From Lentzea albidocapillata (GTDB lineage: Bacteria; Actinomycetota; Actinomycetes; Mycobacteriales; Pseudonocardiaceae): 64,000 nt of DNA. Position 1 is the first letter of the stretch. Every line of letters begins with the position of its first letter. Where the stretch lies: contig NZ_JOEA01000017.1 in the NCBI RefSeq assembly GCF_000719115.1, positions 186,001 through 250,000 of the forward strand. Direction: 5' to 3'. Position numbers and translations under genes: made by a program. Positions 18,309 to 27,316 of this stretch are shown here, piece by piece. Below the pieces are notes generated by a model that ran no database searches, had not been told where the DNA came from, and was given only the letters and a program-made list of their open reading frames with translations.

Positions 18309-18866
18309 TCAGACTTCGAGAAGTTCGGCTTCCTTGTGCTTCACGAGCTCTTCGACCTGCGCGACGTAGCGGTGGGTCAGAGCCTCGAGCTCCTTCTCAC
18401 CACGCGCGCCGTCGTCCTCGCCGACCTCGCCGTCCTTGACGAGCTTGTCGATCTCTTCCTTCGCCTTGCGACGAACGCCGCGCAGGGAGACCTTCGCGTC
18501 CTCGCCCTTCGACTTCGCGACCTTCACCATGTCCCGGCGGCGCTCCTCGGAGAGCTGCGGGATGACGATGCGGATGATCGAACCGTCGTTGCTCGGGTTG
18601 AGGCCCAGGTCGGAGTCGCGGATCGCCTTCTCGATGGCGTTCAGCTGGCCCGCGTCGTACGGCTTCACGACCGCCATGCGCGCCTCGGGGACCGTGATGC
18701 TGGCCATCTGGTTCAGCGGCGTCATGGAGCCGTAGTAGTCGATCTGGATGCGGTTGAACATCGAGGGAGTCGCACGACCGGTTCGGACGGAGGAGAGGTT
18801 CTCCTTCGCGACCGAAACCGCCTTTTCCATCTTCTCCTCGGCGTCGAGGAGGGTCTCGTCGATCAC
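18309..18866 (-). CDS. frr: Ribosome recycling factor
   Basis: Splits post-termination 70S ribosomes together with EF-G. The protein is 185 residues, the standard RRF length, starting at a GTG with AAGGAG five nt upstream. Family hallmarks are the N-terminal helix ending in [13 protein letters not shown], the domain II segment [13 protein letters not shown], and [17 protein letters not shown] with the following basic helix. It lies between pyrH and cdsA as in most actinobacteria. Confidence 0.97.
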   Translation of the reverse strand: MIDETLLDAEEKMEKAVSVAKENLSSVRTGRATPSMFNRIQIDYYGSMTPLNQMASITVPEARMAVVKPYDAGQLNAIEKAIRDSDLGLNPSNDGSIIRIVIPQLSEERRRDMVKVAKSKGEDAKVSLRGVRRKAKEEIDKLVKDGEVGEDDGARGEKELEALTHRYVAQVEELVKHKEAELLEV

Positions 18867-18927
18867 GACTGCTCCTTGCTCTACGTGTTCGTGCCCAATT
18901 CCCGGTCCTGGAGAGATCCCACCAGGT

Positions 18928-19674
18928 CTAGAAGGCCGGGCGGCCACCGGGGGTGCTGACCAGAGTTCCGATCTTCTCACCACGCACCGCGCGTGCGATG
19001 TTCCCCTCGGTGAGGAGGTTGAAGACGAGGATCGGCATGTTGTTGTCCATGCAGAGGCTGAAGGCCGTGGCGTCGGCGACATTGAGACCGCGCTCCAGCA
19101 CCTCGCGATGGGTGATGTTGTCGAACATCAGCGCGTCCGGGTCGATCTTGGGGTCGGCCGTGTAGACGCCGTCGACGGCCTTGGCCATCAGGACGATCTC
19201 GCAGCCGATCTCCAGTGCGCGCTGGGCGGCCGTGGTGTCCGTGGAGAAGTACGGCAGGCCGGCGCCACCGCCGAAGATCACGACGCGCTTCTTCTCGAGG
19301 TGACGCATCGCGCGGCGCGGGATGTAGGACTCGGCGACCTGCGTCATCTGGATGGAGGTCTGCACGCGCGTGTCGATGCCGTGCTCGCGCTCGAGGAAGT
19401 CCTGCAGCGCCAGGCAGTTCATGACCGTGCCGAGCATGCCCATGTAGTCGGCGCGCGACCGGTCCATGCCGCGTTGCTGGAGCTCGGACCCCCGGAAGAA
19501 GTTGCCGCCACCGATCACGACGGCCACCTGCACGCCGGACCTGTGGATGGCCGCGATCTGCCGGGAGACTGTCTGGACGACGTCGGGATCGACGCCGACG
19601 CCACCACCGCCGAACATCTCGCCGCCGAGCTTGAGCATCACCCGGCTGTAGCCGTGGCTACCTTCTTCGCTCAC
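18928..19674 (-). CDS. pyrH: UMP kinase
   Basis: Hexameric amino-acid-kinase-fold enzyme that phosphorylates UMP to UDP. The 248-residue protein starts at a GTG with AGGAGAGG upstream. Motifs are [10 protein letters not shown] (phosphate-binding start), [40 protein letters not shown], and [11 protein letters not shown]. The usual LKLSGE reads LKLGGE here. It lies between tsf and frr; a terminator separates it from tsf. Confidence 0.97.
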   Translation of the reverse strand: MSEEGSHGYSRVMLKLGGEMFGGGGVGVDPDVVQTVSRQIAAIHRSGVQVAVVIGGGNFFRGSELQQRGMDRSRADYMGMLGTVMNCLALQDFLEREHGIDTRVQTSIQMTQVAESYIPRRAMRHLEKKRVVIFGGGAGLPYFSTDTTAAQRALEIGCEIVLMAKAVDGVYTADPKIDPDALMFDNITHREVLERGLNVADATAFSLCMDNNMPILVFNLLTEGNIARAVRGEKIGTLVSTPGGRPAF

Positions 19675-19798
19675 AGGTCCTCTCCTTTGACCTTGGGCCG
19701 GGGGTGTGGGGGTGTGCCCCGCTGTTGCGCGGAACGACCCGGTTCGCGCTTCCCGCGAACACACCTCACCCCGAGTGAAGCCTTCTGTAGACACGCCA

Positions 19799-19832
19799 AG
19801 GGCGGGGTCGCTGGTACCCGCAACCCCGCCCT
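19799..19832 (-). terminator. Terminator downstream of tsf
   Basis: AGGGCGGGGT (19799-19808) and ACCCCGCCCT (19823-19832) form a perfect 10-bp stem with a 14-nt loop, nine bases after the tsf stop. It should separate rpsB-tsf transcripts from pyrH. Confidence 0.75.
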
Positions 19833-19840
19833 CGTGCGAA

Positions 19841-20656
19841 TCAGCTCTGGCCGACCTCGAACCGAGCGAAACGGGTAACCGTCACGCCGGCCTCGTCCAG
19901 AAGAGCCTTGACCGTCTTCTTGCTGTCCGTCACGGAAGCCTGCTCGGTGAGCACGACGTCCTTGAAGAAGCCGTTCACGCGACCCTCGACGATCTTGGGG
20001 AGCGCGCCCTCGGGCTTGCCCTCCTCGCGAGCGGTCTCCTCGGCGATGCGACGCTCGTTGGCGACGAGCTCCTCGGGGACCTCGTCACGGGTGACGAACT
20101 TCGGGCGCATCGCGGCGATCTGCATCGCGGCACCCTTGGCGACCTCGGCGTTGTCGCCGGTGTACTCGACCAGGACGCCCACTGCGGGCGGCAGGTCGGC
20201 AGCGCGCTTGTGCAGGTAGACCGAGACGGTGCCGTCGAAGTCGACGGCCTTGGCCAGCTCGAGCTTCTCGCCGATCTTGGCGGAGAACTCCTGGACCAGC
20301 GCGTCCACGGACTTGCCGTCGACCTCGACGGCCTTGAGGGCGTCGACGTCCGCGACCTTGTTCGCCTTGGCGAGCGCGACGATGTCGTCTGCCAGGGCGA
20401 TGAAGTCGGCGTTCTTGGCCACGAAGTCGGTCTCGCAGCGCAGCTCGATCATCGCGCCGTCCTTGACGGCGACGAGGCCGTTGGACGTGGTGCGCTCGGC
20501 GCGCTTGCCGACGTCCTTGGCGCCCTTGATGCGCAGGATCTCGACGGCCTTGTCGAAGTCGCCGTCAGCCTCGTCCAGCGCCTTCTTACAGTCCATCATG
20601 CCGGCGGCGGTCAGCTCGCGAAGCTTCTTGACGTCCGCGGTGGTGTAGTTCGCCAT
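19841..20656 (-). CDS. tsf: Elongation factor Ts
   Basis: Nucleotide exchange factor for EF-Tu. The 271-residue protein begins [33 protein letters not shown] in type, with the conserved TGAGMMDCK-like region and then the TDFVAKN motif around residue 80 that contacts EF-Tu. Two core subdomains follow. It lies downstream of rpsB as in nearly all bacteria, with a strong hairpin between them. Confidence 0.98.
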   Translation of the reverse strand: MANYTTADVKKLRELTAAGMMDCKKALDEADGDFDKAVEILRIKGAKDVGKRAERTTSNGLVAVKDGAMIELRCETDFVAKNADFIALADDIVALAKANKVADVDALKAVEVDGKSVDALVQEFSAKIGEKLELAKAVDFDGTVSVYLHKRAADLPPAVGVLVEYTGDNAEVAKGAAMQIAAMRPKFVTRDEVPEELVANERRIAEETAREEGKPEGALPKIVEGRVNGFFKDVVLTEQASVTDSKKTVKALLDEAGVTVTRFARFEVGQS

Positions 20657-20687
20657 CGTTTTCCTTCTGCGATGTACGCGCTTAGGT

Positions 20688-20720
20688 CACGAGGTGCCCG
20701 CTTGTCGCGGGCACCTCGTG
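20688..20720 (-). terminator. Strong hairpin between rpsB and tsf
   Basis: CACGAGGTGCCCGC (20688-20701) and GCGGGCACCTCGTG (20707-20720) give a perfect 14-bp stem with a 5-nt loop in the 71-nt rpsB-tsf gap. It lacks a U-tract, so it may only reduce read-through and set the rpsB/tsf expression ratio. Confidence 0.75.
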
Positions 20721-20727
20721 GGGGAAA

Positions 20728-21570
20728 TCAGGACTGGACGGGCTGCTCGGCCGGAGCCTCGGCCGGGGCCTCAGTCGCGACGGCGGCGTTGGTGGTGAGG
20801 AGCTCCTGCTCCCACTCCGCCAGCGGCTCGTCGGTGGCGACCTCGGGCTTGTCCTGGCCGTCAGCGGCGTCGCGACGGGCACCGGAACGCTGCATGAGAC
20901 CGGCGGCGGCGGCCTCGGCCACCACCTTGGTCAGCAGTGCGGCGGAACGGATCGCGTCATCGTTACCCGGAATCGGGTAGTCGACCTCGTCCGGGTCGCA
21001 GTTCGTGTCGAGGATCGCGACGATCGGGATGTTCAGCTTGCGAGCCTCGCCGACCGCGATGTGCTCCTTCTTGGTGTCCACGATCCACACGGCGCTGGGC
21101 ACCTTGGACATGTCGCGGATACCGCCGAGCGTGCGCTCCAGCTTGTCCTTCTCACGGTTCATCATCAGGATTTCCTTCTTGGTGAAACCCTGGAAACCGC
21201 CGGTCTGCTCCATCGACTCGAGCTCCTTGAGGCGCTGAAGCCTCTTGTGGACCGTCGAGAAGTTGGTGAGCATGCCGCCCAGCCAGCGCTGGTTCACGTA
21301 GGGCATGCCGACGCGGAGCGCCTCGTTGGCGATGGCCTCCTGCGCCTGCTTCTTCGTGCCGATGAACAGGATCGACCCGCCGTGCGCGACCGTCTCCTTG
21401 ACGAACTCGAAAGCCCTGTCAATGTAGGTCAGCGTCTGCTGCAGGTCGATGATGTAGATGCCGTTGCGCTCGGTGAAGATGTAACGCTTCATCTTCGGGT
21501 TCCAGCGCCGGGTCTGATGCCCGAAGTGCACGCCGCTGTCAAGCAGCTGCCTCATGGTTACGACGGCCAT
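20728..21570 (-). CDS. rpsB: 30S ribosomal protein S2
   Basis: A 280-residue S2 starting at the ATG at 21570 ([19 protein letters not shown]). Typical motifs are [23 protein letters not shown], and [25 protein letters not shown]. The last ~50 residues are an Ala/Pro/Glu-rich acidic tail common in actinobacterial S2. It heads the rpsB-tsf unit, with its promoter in 21571-21941. Confidence 0.98.
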   Translation of the reverse strand: MAVVTMRQLLDSGVHFGHQTRRWNPKMKRYIFTERNGIYIIDLQQTLTYIDRAFEFVKETVAHGGSILFIGTKKQAQEAIANEALRVGMPYVNQRWLGGMLTNFSTVHKRLQRLKELESMEQTGGFQGFTKKEILMMNREKDKLERTLGGIRDMSKVPSAVWIVDTKKEHIAVGEARKLNIPIVAILDTNCDPDEVDYPIPGNDDAIRSAALLTKVVAEAAAAGLMQRSGARRDAADGQDKPEVATDEPLAEWEQELLTTNAAVATEAPAEAPAEQPVQS

Positions 21571-21941
21571 GGCCGGTTCGCACCTCATCTGTCGGACGCG
21601 CTAGGACTCGCCTTTGCGCGTCGGTTCGGTTGACGCCTCAGGCCGGTAGGCCTTCAGCCCTGGTGCCATTGCCGCCGTCCGCACCCGCGGAGCATCTCTG
21701 CACCGTCAGGACCCGTCGAACGTCGTGACTCGACCCTGCTGGGATCAGCCGGTCGGATCTGCGTTGGCACGCGAAGTCGTCCCGCGCACAGACGGGACGC
21801 GCCCAAAAGTCTACTCCCCATCCCCGACAAACTTCGAATCGCCCCCACCCCGCAGGGCGTAGTTGTCCACAACCGGCGAGTAATCCACAGTTTCCCAATA
21901 CCCGCTGGTCCCCAGGGGTCCCCCTGGCCGACCGTTGACCC
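21571..21941. promoter_or_regulatory. Divergent rpsB / M23-gene spacer with rpsB leader hairpin
   Basis: A 371-bp gene-free stretch. On the minus strand TAGACT (21808-21813) is a good actinobacterial -10 for rpsB, though no convincing -35 lies 17-18 nt upstream. The rpsB leader contains a hairpin, GACGCGC (21595-21601) with GCGCGTC (21616-21622), just before the start. It could be an S2 autoregulation site, but this is unproven. Two DnaA-box-like sequences lie at 21863-21889. Confidence 0.5.
21863..21889. other. Pair of DnaA-box-like sequences
   Basis: TTGTCCACA (21863-21871) matches the actinobacterial DnaA box exactly, and TAATCCACA (21881-21889) differs from TTATCCACA at one position. They have the same orientation and start 18 bp apart, the same geometry as the pair at 29543-29569. 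Confidence 0.5.
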
Positions 21942-22406
21942 ATGCCCCTCCTCCCCACAGCGCTGCTGCTCACCACGCTCCTGAGCCCGCCGGCCGACCG
22001 CTTCACGTGGCCCCTGCCCCCGCCACACCCGGTGATGCGCGCCTTCGAGGCCCCCGCCTCTCCGTTCGGCCCAGGTCACCGAGGCGTCGACCTCGCCTCA
22101 CCGGCCGGTACCCCGGTCCTCGCCGCGGGCGACGCCACCGTCGTCTTCGCAGGCGCGGTGGCCGCCAGAACCCTGGTGTCGCTCCAGCACCGCAACGGCC
22201 TGCGCACCACCTACGAACCGATCGCGCCCGCCGTCACCGCAGGCCGCCCGGTCCGCCGGGGAGAGGTGATCGGCCACCTGCAGGCGGGCCACTGCCCGAC
22301 CCCGTGCCTGCACTGGGGCGCCCGCCGAGGCCAGGCCTACCTGGACCCGCTCCGCCTGGTCAGCTCAGGCCGCGTACGCCTGCTGCCGCTGGCGGCCCCC
22401 ACATAG
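21942..22406 (+). CDS. M23/LytM-like peptidase-fold protein, probably catalytically altered
   Basis: A 154-residue exported protein with a short N-terminal hydrophobic segment (LLPTALLLTTLLSPP) and a LytM/M23 domain. The first metal-binding motif is intact (GHRGVDLASPAG, H and D), and the central GLRTTYEPI...GEVIGHL region is typical. At the second motif, HxH, the sequence reads CLHWG, so the first His, the catalytic base in LytM-type enzymes, is Cys. It may therefore bind peptidoglycan without cutting it. The CLHWG form may recur in related actinobacterial proteins; I could not check. It is divergent from rpsB. Confidence 0.8.
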   Translation: MPLLPTALLLTTLLSPPADRFTWPLPPPHPVMRAFEAPASPFGPGHRGVDLASPAGTPVLAAGDATVVFAGAVAARTLVSLQHRNGLRTTYEPIAPAVTAGRPVRRGEVIGHLQAGHCPTPCLHWGARRGQAYLDPLRLVSSGRVRLLPLAAPT

Positions 22407-22520
22407 CCGCCCACCCAGCCCGCGCCGCACGTCCCCCCTCGCGGCGCTCCCACACGGGCGCTCCCCGCCGTTCCCCAGGCGGCAGGACAGCGGCGCACCC
22501 CGACACCCGCCGCAGCGCCC

Positions 22521-22577
22521 GTCAGGCGCCGGGAGGCGGCGACCCGCTCACCCAGGCCGCCTCCCGGCCTACCTGAC
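22521..22577. terminator. Long two-part stem-loop downstream of the M23-like gene
   Basis: GCCGGGAGGCGGC (22528-22540) pairs perfectly with GCCGCCTCCCGGC (22556-22568). An outer stem, GTCAGG (22521-22526) with CCTGAC (22572-22577), extends it across a small internal loop. It lies 115 nt after the M23 stop and is probably a terminator or stable RNA element. Confidence 0.5.
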
Positions 22578-23144
22578 TCACGCCATCCCGCCCGCGGGGG
22601 TCGCACAACGCCCAAGAGGCGTGCACCACCGCGCCAGGCTTACCAGCGGCAGTCAAGAACGACCACCGCGCAAGTTCGGCGCCCTGCGCGGCCGTCCACC
22701 AGCGTTCGCCTGCTTGCACCGCATGACCCACCGTCCGGAGCACCACTCAGGCCACTTCGCCACCAACCGCACGACCGCCGACCGCACGACACCGTCAACG
22801 TCGGCTGCCGGTCCGGGTGGCTCAAGCCGCCCGACTCCCGGCGTCCGTGTTCGTCGGCAGCCCGATTACCGGCGCGGCTGTTCTCCACCCAGGCAACTGC
22901 GGGCCATCCGCTCACGAACCTCGGGGCGCAGGTGGCCGCCGACCGCACGGCCGTGCAGCCGGGTTCGCGTTGGCGAGGCGTTCGGTGGGCTGGCTCGGTG
23001 CTCGCCCGACTCGCGGTTCGGGCGGACGGGGCGATGCCCGAGTGGGCACGGGGCGTGCTTGGTGCAGGTCCAAGCGCCACCCGTTCGAGTGAATTAGGCC
23101 TGGCGACCGGGCAGAGAGGGGGTTCGAAGCGGCTTTGTGAGGCT

Positions 23145-23158
23145 CGGGAAGCTTCCCG
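23145..23158. promoter_or_regulatory. Perfect 14-bp palindrome downstream of whiG
   Basis: CGGGAAGCTTCCCG has no loop bases, so it suits a dimeric DNA-binding protein better than an RNA hairpin. It lies 56 bp beyond the whiG stop. No binding protein can be named. Confidence 0.3.
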
Positions 23159-23213
23159 GTACGGGTGTTCGGCAGCCCGGCACTCGCCAGGCTGCTGAGT
23201 GATCGAGGTGCGG

Positions 23214-24209
23214 TCAGGCCTCGGACTGCTCGTTGAGCTTCGTGCGCAGGCGCAGGACTGCGCGGGTGTGCAGCTGGCACACCCTGGACTCGGTCACGCC
23301 GAGGACCTTGCCGATCTCGGCGAGGGTCAGGTTCTCGAAGTAGTAGAGGGTCACGACCACGCGGTCGCGTTCTGCCAGCTGGGCGATCGCGTCGGCCAGC
23401 TGACGGCGGCTGTCCTGGTCGACGAGGCTCGCCACCGGGTCTTCGGCGGCGTCGTCGGGCAGCGACTCCGCCAGGGAGGAGCCGCCCTTGTTCGGGGCGA
23501 TCAGCTCGTCGAGGGCGACGACGCTGGTGAGCTGCAGCTGGCCGTAGAGCTCGCGGAGTTCGGCCAGACCGATCTTGAGCTCTGCGGCGAGCTCGCGGTC
23601 GGTGGGCGTGCGCTGCAGCTTCGCGCCGAGGCGTTCGAGGGCTCGTTCGACGTCGCGGGCACGGCTGCGGACCGAGCGCGGCACCCAGTCCTGGGAGCGC
23701 AGGTCGTCGAGGATCGCACCGCGGATGCGCTGCATGGCGTAGGTCTCGAACTTGAGGCCGCGTTCCGGCTCGAACTTCTCGATCGCGTCGACCAGGCCGA
23801 AGATGCCGGACTGGATCAGGTCGGCCACGTCCACGTGTGCGGGCAGGCCCGTGCCAACGCGGCCGGCGACGTACTTGACCAGCGGCGCGTAGTGCAGCAC
23901 CAGGCGGTCGCGCTGGCTCTGGTCGCGGCATTCGCCGTAGCTGCGCCACAGCGCGACGATGCCGGCCTCGACGTCGTCACCGGACCGCACGTCCGCGCGC
24001 GTCACCGCAGTCGGAACGGCCGCGGGCGTGCCGTTGACATGCGTGTTGGCACCGGGCTCGGGGGTCGCCTCGGTGCGTGGCGCGCCGTTCTGACGGTGCC
24101 CGTTGCTCGTCTGCTTCGACACTGGTGCGGGCAGGACGGGTTCAGGGGGCACGGTCGCCGTACGCGATCCTCCCCCTGCGGCGTCAGGAACGGGGGTGGG
24201 TTCGGTCAT
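23214..24209 (-). CDS. whiG: FliA/WhiG-family RNA polymerase sigma factor
   Basis: Sporulation sigma factor of the FliA type. The 331-residue protein has an unstructured N-terminal ~75 residues, longer than in Streptomyces WhiG. Region 2 follows ([20 protein letters not shown], then [17 protein letters not shown] and [21 protein letters not shown]), then region 3, and region 4 ([33 protein letters not shown]). The ATG at 24209 has GAAGG six nt upstream and lies inside the end of xerC (26-nt overlap). This suggests translational coupling. It points to a sporulating actinomycete. Confidence 0.93.
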   Translation of the reverse strand: MTEPTPVPDAAGGGSRTATVPPEPVLPAPVSKQTSNGHRQNGAPRTEATPEPGANTHVNGTPAAVPTAVTRADVRSGDDVEAGIVALWRSYGECRDQSQRDRLVLHYAPLVKYVAGRVGTGLPAHVDVADLIQSGIFGLVDAIEKFEPERGLKFETYAMQRIRGAILDDLRSQDWVPRSVRSRARDVERALERLGAKLQRTPTDRELAAELKIGLAELRELYGQLQLTSVVALDELIAPNKGGSSLAESLPDDAAEDPVASLVDQDSRRQLADAIAQLAERDRVVVTLYYFENLTLAEIGKVLGVTESRVCQLHTRAVLRLRTKLNEQSEA

Positions 24210-25161
24210 GGATCGCCTTCAGCCGTTCGACAGTGACGTGTGTGTAAAGCTGAGTCGTTGCGAGCGTAGCGTGACCAAGCAGTTCTTGGACGGTGCGCAG
24301 GTCCGCTCCTCCTTCCAGCAAATGGGTCGCAGCAGAGTGGCGCAACCCGTGCGGCCCGATGTCCGGTGCGTCCGGTACCACGGCGACGACCTCGTGCACC
24401 AGGGTTCGGACGGCCCGCTGGTTCAGCCGGCCGCCGCGGGCGCCGAGGAACAACGCCGGTGGCGAATCCGGTGCCACCAGGGCGTTTCGGCCCTCGTCCA
24501 CCCATCGCCGCACCGCACGCTCGGCAGGCACGCCGAACGGCGCGCTGCGCTCGCGACCACCTTTGCCAAGAACCCGAATCACCCTTAGGGAGTAGTCCAC
24601 GTCGTCGAGATCAAGACCACAGAGTTCGGCCACGCGGATACCTGTGGCGTACAGCAACTCCACCACGGCCTGATCACGCAGCGCAACCGGATCGCCCTGG
24701 GACGCGCCAGAGGATACGGCCCTCATCGCGTCCCTCGCCTGGTCTTCGCGCAACACCGACGGCAGCGTCCGATGCGGCCGCGGAGCAGCCAGCCGAGGCC
24801 CTGGATCCGAGGCCATATGCCCTGCTCTGTGCGCCCACGCGGTGAACGTGCGCGAAGCAGCGGCGCGCCGCGCAAGTGTCGTGCGGCTCGCACCCGCAGT
24901 GTGCTGCGCGGCAAGCCATGACCGCAGATTCGTCAGGTCGATGCTCCTGAGTTCAGCGTTTTCCGGGATATTCCCGGCGACATGTCCAAGCAATGCCACC
25001 GCGTCACCGACGTAAGCGCGCACCGTGTGCGGCGACAGGTCACGCTCCAACATCAGGTGCCGTTCGTACTGCCGCAACACGTCTTCCACGGTCGCCGGCA
25101 GTTTTTCGCGCAGGCGAACGAGGTCGACACGACGTGTCCGACCATGCGGCGGCGGGGACAT
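24184..25161 (-). CDS. xerC: Tyrosine recombinase XerC
   Basis: Site-specific recombinase that resolves chromosome dimers with a XerD partner. The 325-residue protein has the SAM-like N-terminal domain ([20 protein letters not shown]) and a full catalytic set: R176 (TGIRVAEL), K200 (LGKGGRER), H271 and R274 ([10 protein letters not shown]), H297 (LGHATL) and nucleophile Y306 (QLYTHV). It lies between dprA and whiG and overlaps whiG by 26 nt. The ATG at 25161 lacks a clear ribosome site. A LacI-type palindrome lies 62 bp upstream. Confidence 0.93.
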   Translation of the reverse strand: MSPPPHGRTRRVDLVRLREKLPATVEDVLRQYERHLMLERDLSPHTVRAYVGDAVALLGHVAGNIPENAELRSIDLTNLRSWLAAQHTAGASRTTLARRAAASRTFTAWAHRAGHMASDPGPRLAAPRPHRTLPSVLREDQARDAMRAVSSGASQGDPVALRDQAVVELLYATGIRVAELCGLDLDDVDYSLRVIRVLGKGGRERSAPFGVPAERAVRRWVDEGRNALVAPDSPPALFLGARGGRLNQRAVRTLVHEVVAVVPDAPDIGPHGLRHSAATHLLEGGADLRTVQELLGHATLATTQLYTHVTVERLKAIHDRTHPRS

Positions 25162-25557
25162 AGGCCAAGACGCTGCGCCAGTCGGGGCGTTTGGTCAAGT
25201 ATCGCCACACCCCCGCGCCATTTGAGAGCGCTCTCATGATCCGGATCACGATAACGTTTCAACTCCCTGTGACGAGCAGCGGTTCGGCGGCACTTGCAGA
25301 TCACCTTTCGGAGTAGCGACGGCCGCCGGCGCCACCGTCCGAACAGCCGAGGAAATCGCTCGCCGCGCAGCACGCAAGATCGCACCCGACGGCTGCCGCC
25401 GTTCGGCACCGGCGCCGTTCCGACCTCGCAGGGACCCCAAGCAGGCGAAATGCCACCCGCGTCGCCCTGACGACAGCCCGCCGAGCCGTCGACACCTCCC
25501 TTCAGCAGAGGCGAAGCCGCAGGTCAGCCGCAACTGACTATCCACAATGGACGAAAG
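25162..25557. promoter_or_regulatory. Spacer between dprA and xerC
   Basis: This 396-bp stretch holds no convincing gene. It contains the LacI-type palindrome at 25223-25236, an abutting 12-bp palindrome TGATCCGGATCA (25237-25248), and a DnaA-box-like CTATCCACA (25538-25546). A weak minus-strand -35, TTGAAA (25257-25262), lies upstream of the palindromes; no good -10 goes with it. Confidence 0.4.
25223..25236. promoter_or_regulatory. LacI/CebR-type operator palindrome upstream of xerC
   Basis: TGAGAGCGCTCTCA is a perfect 14-bp palindrome of the TGnGAGCGCTCnCA type, bound by LacI/GalR-family repressors such as CebR in actinobacteria (TGGGAGCGCTCCCA). No sugar gene or LacI regulator is in the window, so its role next to a recombinase/sigma operon is unexplained. 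Confidence 0.55.
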
Positions 25558-26709
25558 TCACCCCACCTCCAGCTTCTGCCAGCCCTGATCGACCTGCATT
25601 GCGAGCCCGGCGAGTTCCAGTTCGGGCAACAACGCCCGCACCCGGTCCAACGGAACTCCGGACTCGACCGACACGGCCTCGTCGCTGACGCCGCTGCGCT
25701 TCCCGAGGGCCTCGTACACCCTCATCGCCTCGCCCTGAGGTGCTCCGAGGTCGCTCTCCTTCTCATCGGGCCGGGTGGCGAGATCGTCACCGAACCGCCC
25801 CACCGACTCGACGATCTCGGCCACCGAACTCACCGACTCGGCCTGCCCGTCCCGCAACAACTCGTGACAGCCGACCGAGCTCACCGACGTCACGGGCCCC
25901 GGCACGACCATCAACGGCCGGCCCAGTGCAAGCGTGATCGCCGCCGTGTTCTTGGCTCCGCTACGCCGCCCGGCCTCCACGACCACGGTGCCGCCACCGA
26001 ACGCGGCGATGAGCCGGTTACGGGTGAGAAACCGATGCCGCGCAGGCGTCACGCCGGGCGGGTACTCGCTGACGATCAACCCTTCCCGCGCAACCCTGGC
26101 AAGCAATCCCTGGTGCCCACCGGGATAGGCCATGTCCGCACCACACGCCAGCACCGCGATCGTCACTCCTCCAGCCCCGAGCGAGCCGCGATGAGCAGCA
26201 CCGTCGATCCCGTAGGCGGCCCCGGAGACAACGGTCAGCCCCGCCAACGCCAACCCGTGGGCGAACTCGCCGGCAACGTGCTCGCCATATCCGCTGGCGG
26301 CCCGAGACCCGACCACGGCAACGGCCTTGTCCACCACGTCGGCCAGGAAGTGCGGTCCCCGCACCCAAAGCGCCAGCGGCTCACCGCCACATCGCCGGGC
26401 AGCGACGTTCTCGAGCGCGAGCAACGGCCACCGCGGCCACTCCTCGTCCTCGGGAATGACCAGCCGACCACCACGCCGGGCGATGAGGTCGAGGTCTGCG
26501 TGGGCGTGTTCCTCGGCCCGCCGCGCCGACGTCTGGCTGGCCACCGACGGCGAAACTTCGCCGGCCCTCACCCGTTCCGCGGCCTCGATCGGCCCGACTT
26601 CGGCGACCAGGGACGCGAGCGCCGCCGGATAGGGCTCCGCGACGCGCGACAGATAAGCCCTGGCCAGCCGAACGGCATCGGCGGCCGGTGCGGTCGGTGC
26701 TGTGGTCAC
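25558..26709 (-). CDS. dprA: DNA-processing protein DprA
   Basis: Loads RecA on incoming single-stranded DNA during transformation. It is kept in many bacteria not known to be competent. The 383-residue protein begins at the GTG at 26709. The Rossmann-like core is clear: VAVVGSRAASGYGEHVAGEFA, TVVSGAAYGIDGAAHRGSL, VLACGADMAYPGGH, SEYPPGVTPARHRFLTRNRLIA, and a C-terminal winged-helix-like domain. The GTGA start overlaps the stop of a short Trp-rich ORF. In many actinobacteria dprA follows yifB directly; here about 860 bp separate them. Confidence 0.92.
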   Translation of the reverse strand: MTTAPTAPAADAVRLARAYLSRVAEPYPAALASLVAEVGPIEAAERVRAGEVSPSVASQTSARRAEEHAHADLDLIARRGGRLVIPEDEEWPRWPLLALENVAARRCGGEPLALWVRGPHFLADVVDKAVAVVGSRAASGYGEHVAGEFAHGLALAGLTVVSGAAYGIDGAAHRGSLGAGGVTIAVLACGADMAYPGGHQGLLARVAREGLIVSEYPPGVTPARHRFLTRNRLIAAFGGGTVVVEAGRRSGAKNTAAITLALGRPLMVVPGPVTSVSSVGCHELLRDGQAESVSSVAEIVESVGRFGDDLATRPDEKESDLGAPQGEAMRVYEALGKRSGVSDEAVSVESGVPLDRVRALLPELELAGLAMQVDQGWQKLEVG

Positions 26710-26879
26710 CGGAACCACCACCAGGGCAACCAGCGCTGCCAGGGTTCGGGGCACCACGCATTCGGCGGGCTGACACCTGATGTGCGCCTCCTGACTGTGC
26801 ATTGCAACTGCAGCAGTGCAGGCATCGCGGCCGCCGCGGTGGTGATGGAGGTCGTGGCGGGAATGAGGCGTCGGGTCAT
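26706..26879 (-). CDS. Possible Trp-rich leader peptide upstream of dprA (57 aa)
   Basis: A short frame from the ATG at 26879, with AAGGAGCC about five nt upstream, ends at a TGA (26706-26708) that overlaps the dprA GTG as GTGA. The last 16 codons contain six Trp (AWCPEP, WQRW, LPWWWFR). The start is well formed and the stop/start overlap is exactly that of a coupled gene. However, TGG-rich runs arise easily in GGT-repeat DNA, and the peptide matches nothing I know. It is either a coupling or attenuation leader or a chance frame. Confidence 0.35.
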   Translation of the reverse strand: MTRRLIPATTSITTAAAAMPALLQLQCTVRRRTSGVSPPNAWCPEPWQRWLPWWWFR

Positions 26880-26942
26880 GGGCAGGCTCCTTGTTCGGAG
26901 GAGTTCATGAGGTTCGAGCGGATGGGACAGGGACGAGTAGGT

Positions 26943-27109
26943 GAGCGGGTCGCCCGCTGGGGAAGGGCGGGCGACCCGCTCGCACCGGACACGAGCCGAG
27001 GCTCGGAGCTCGTGTCCGGTGGGTCCGGGCGCCTGGGTTGGGACAGGCGCCCGAACGTTTCGGTGGGCGGGTGCCGGGCGCGGAGCGGGAGTGGGGCTCC
27101 GCGCCCGGC
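26943..27109. repeat. Array of four consecutive perfect inverted repeats
   Basis: Stem 1: 26943-26957 with 26967-26981 (15 bp, GAGCGGGTCGCCCGC). Stem 2: 26984-26996 with 27008-27020 (13 bp, ACCGGACACGAGC). Stem 3: 27026-27035 with 27044-27053 (10 bp, CGGGCGCCTG). Stem 4: 27073-27086 with 27096-27109 (14 bp, GCCGGGCGCGGAGC). All are perfect, with loops of 8-11 nt and gaps of 2, 5 and 19 nt. The stems differ in sequence, so the array did not arise by copying one unit. Possible roles are stacked terminators, a structured RNA, or a recombination substrate. Confidence 0.7.
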
Positions 27110-27316
27110 TGCATGGGGCAGGCCGGGTTCGGGGGTGACGCACGCCGAGGGACGGCCTGGGACGGCGGGAGCGGGAGTGCGGCAGGTCTGAGAGTTGGGA
27201 TGGGGATGTCGGGTGGAGATGGCGGCAGGGTGCAGGCGCAGGTGGTGGAGATCGCGCTGCTGGGGCGGAGACGCAGGTAGTGGGGTAGTGGTGACGGTGC
27301 GGCAGATCGGTGAGTG

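Larger units (their letters stand above)
22407..23213. other. 807-bp gene-free stretch between the M23-like gene and whiG
   Basis: Open frames here on both strands have no recognisable domain, ribosome site or codon pattern and look like GC-driven chance frames. It holds a strong two-part stem-loop (22521-22577) and a perfect 14-bp palindrome (23145-23158), listed separately. Otherwise I see nothing in it. Confidence 0.5.

Noticed and set aside
21863..21889. Possible replication origin
   Set aside because: Only two DnaA-like boxes and no dnaA, dnaN or AT-rich unwinding region nearby.
22640..23097. Open frames on both strands in the M23-whiG spacer
   Set aside because: Composition is Arg/Pro/Ala-rich without domain or ribosome site; they look like chance frames in GC-rich DNA.
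25246..25545. A 99-codon minus-strand frame between dprA and xerC
   Set aside because: No conserved sequence or ribosome site, and it covers probable regulatory sequence.
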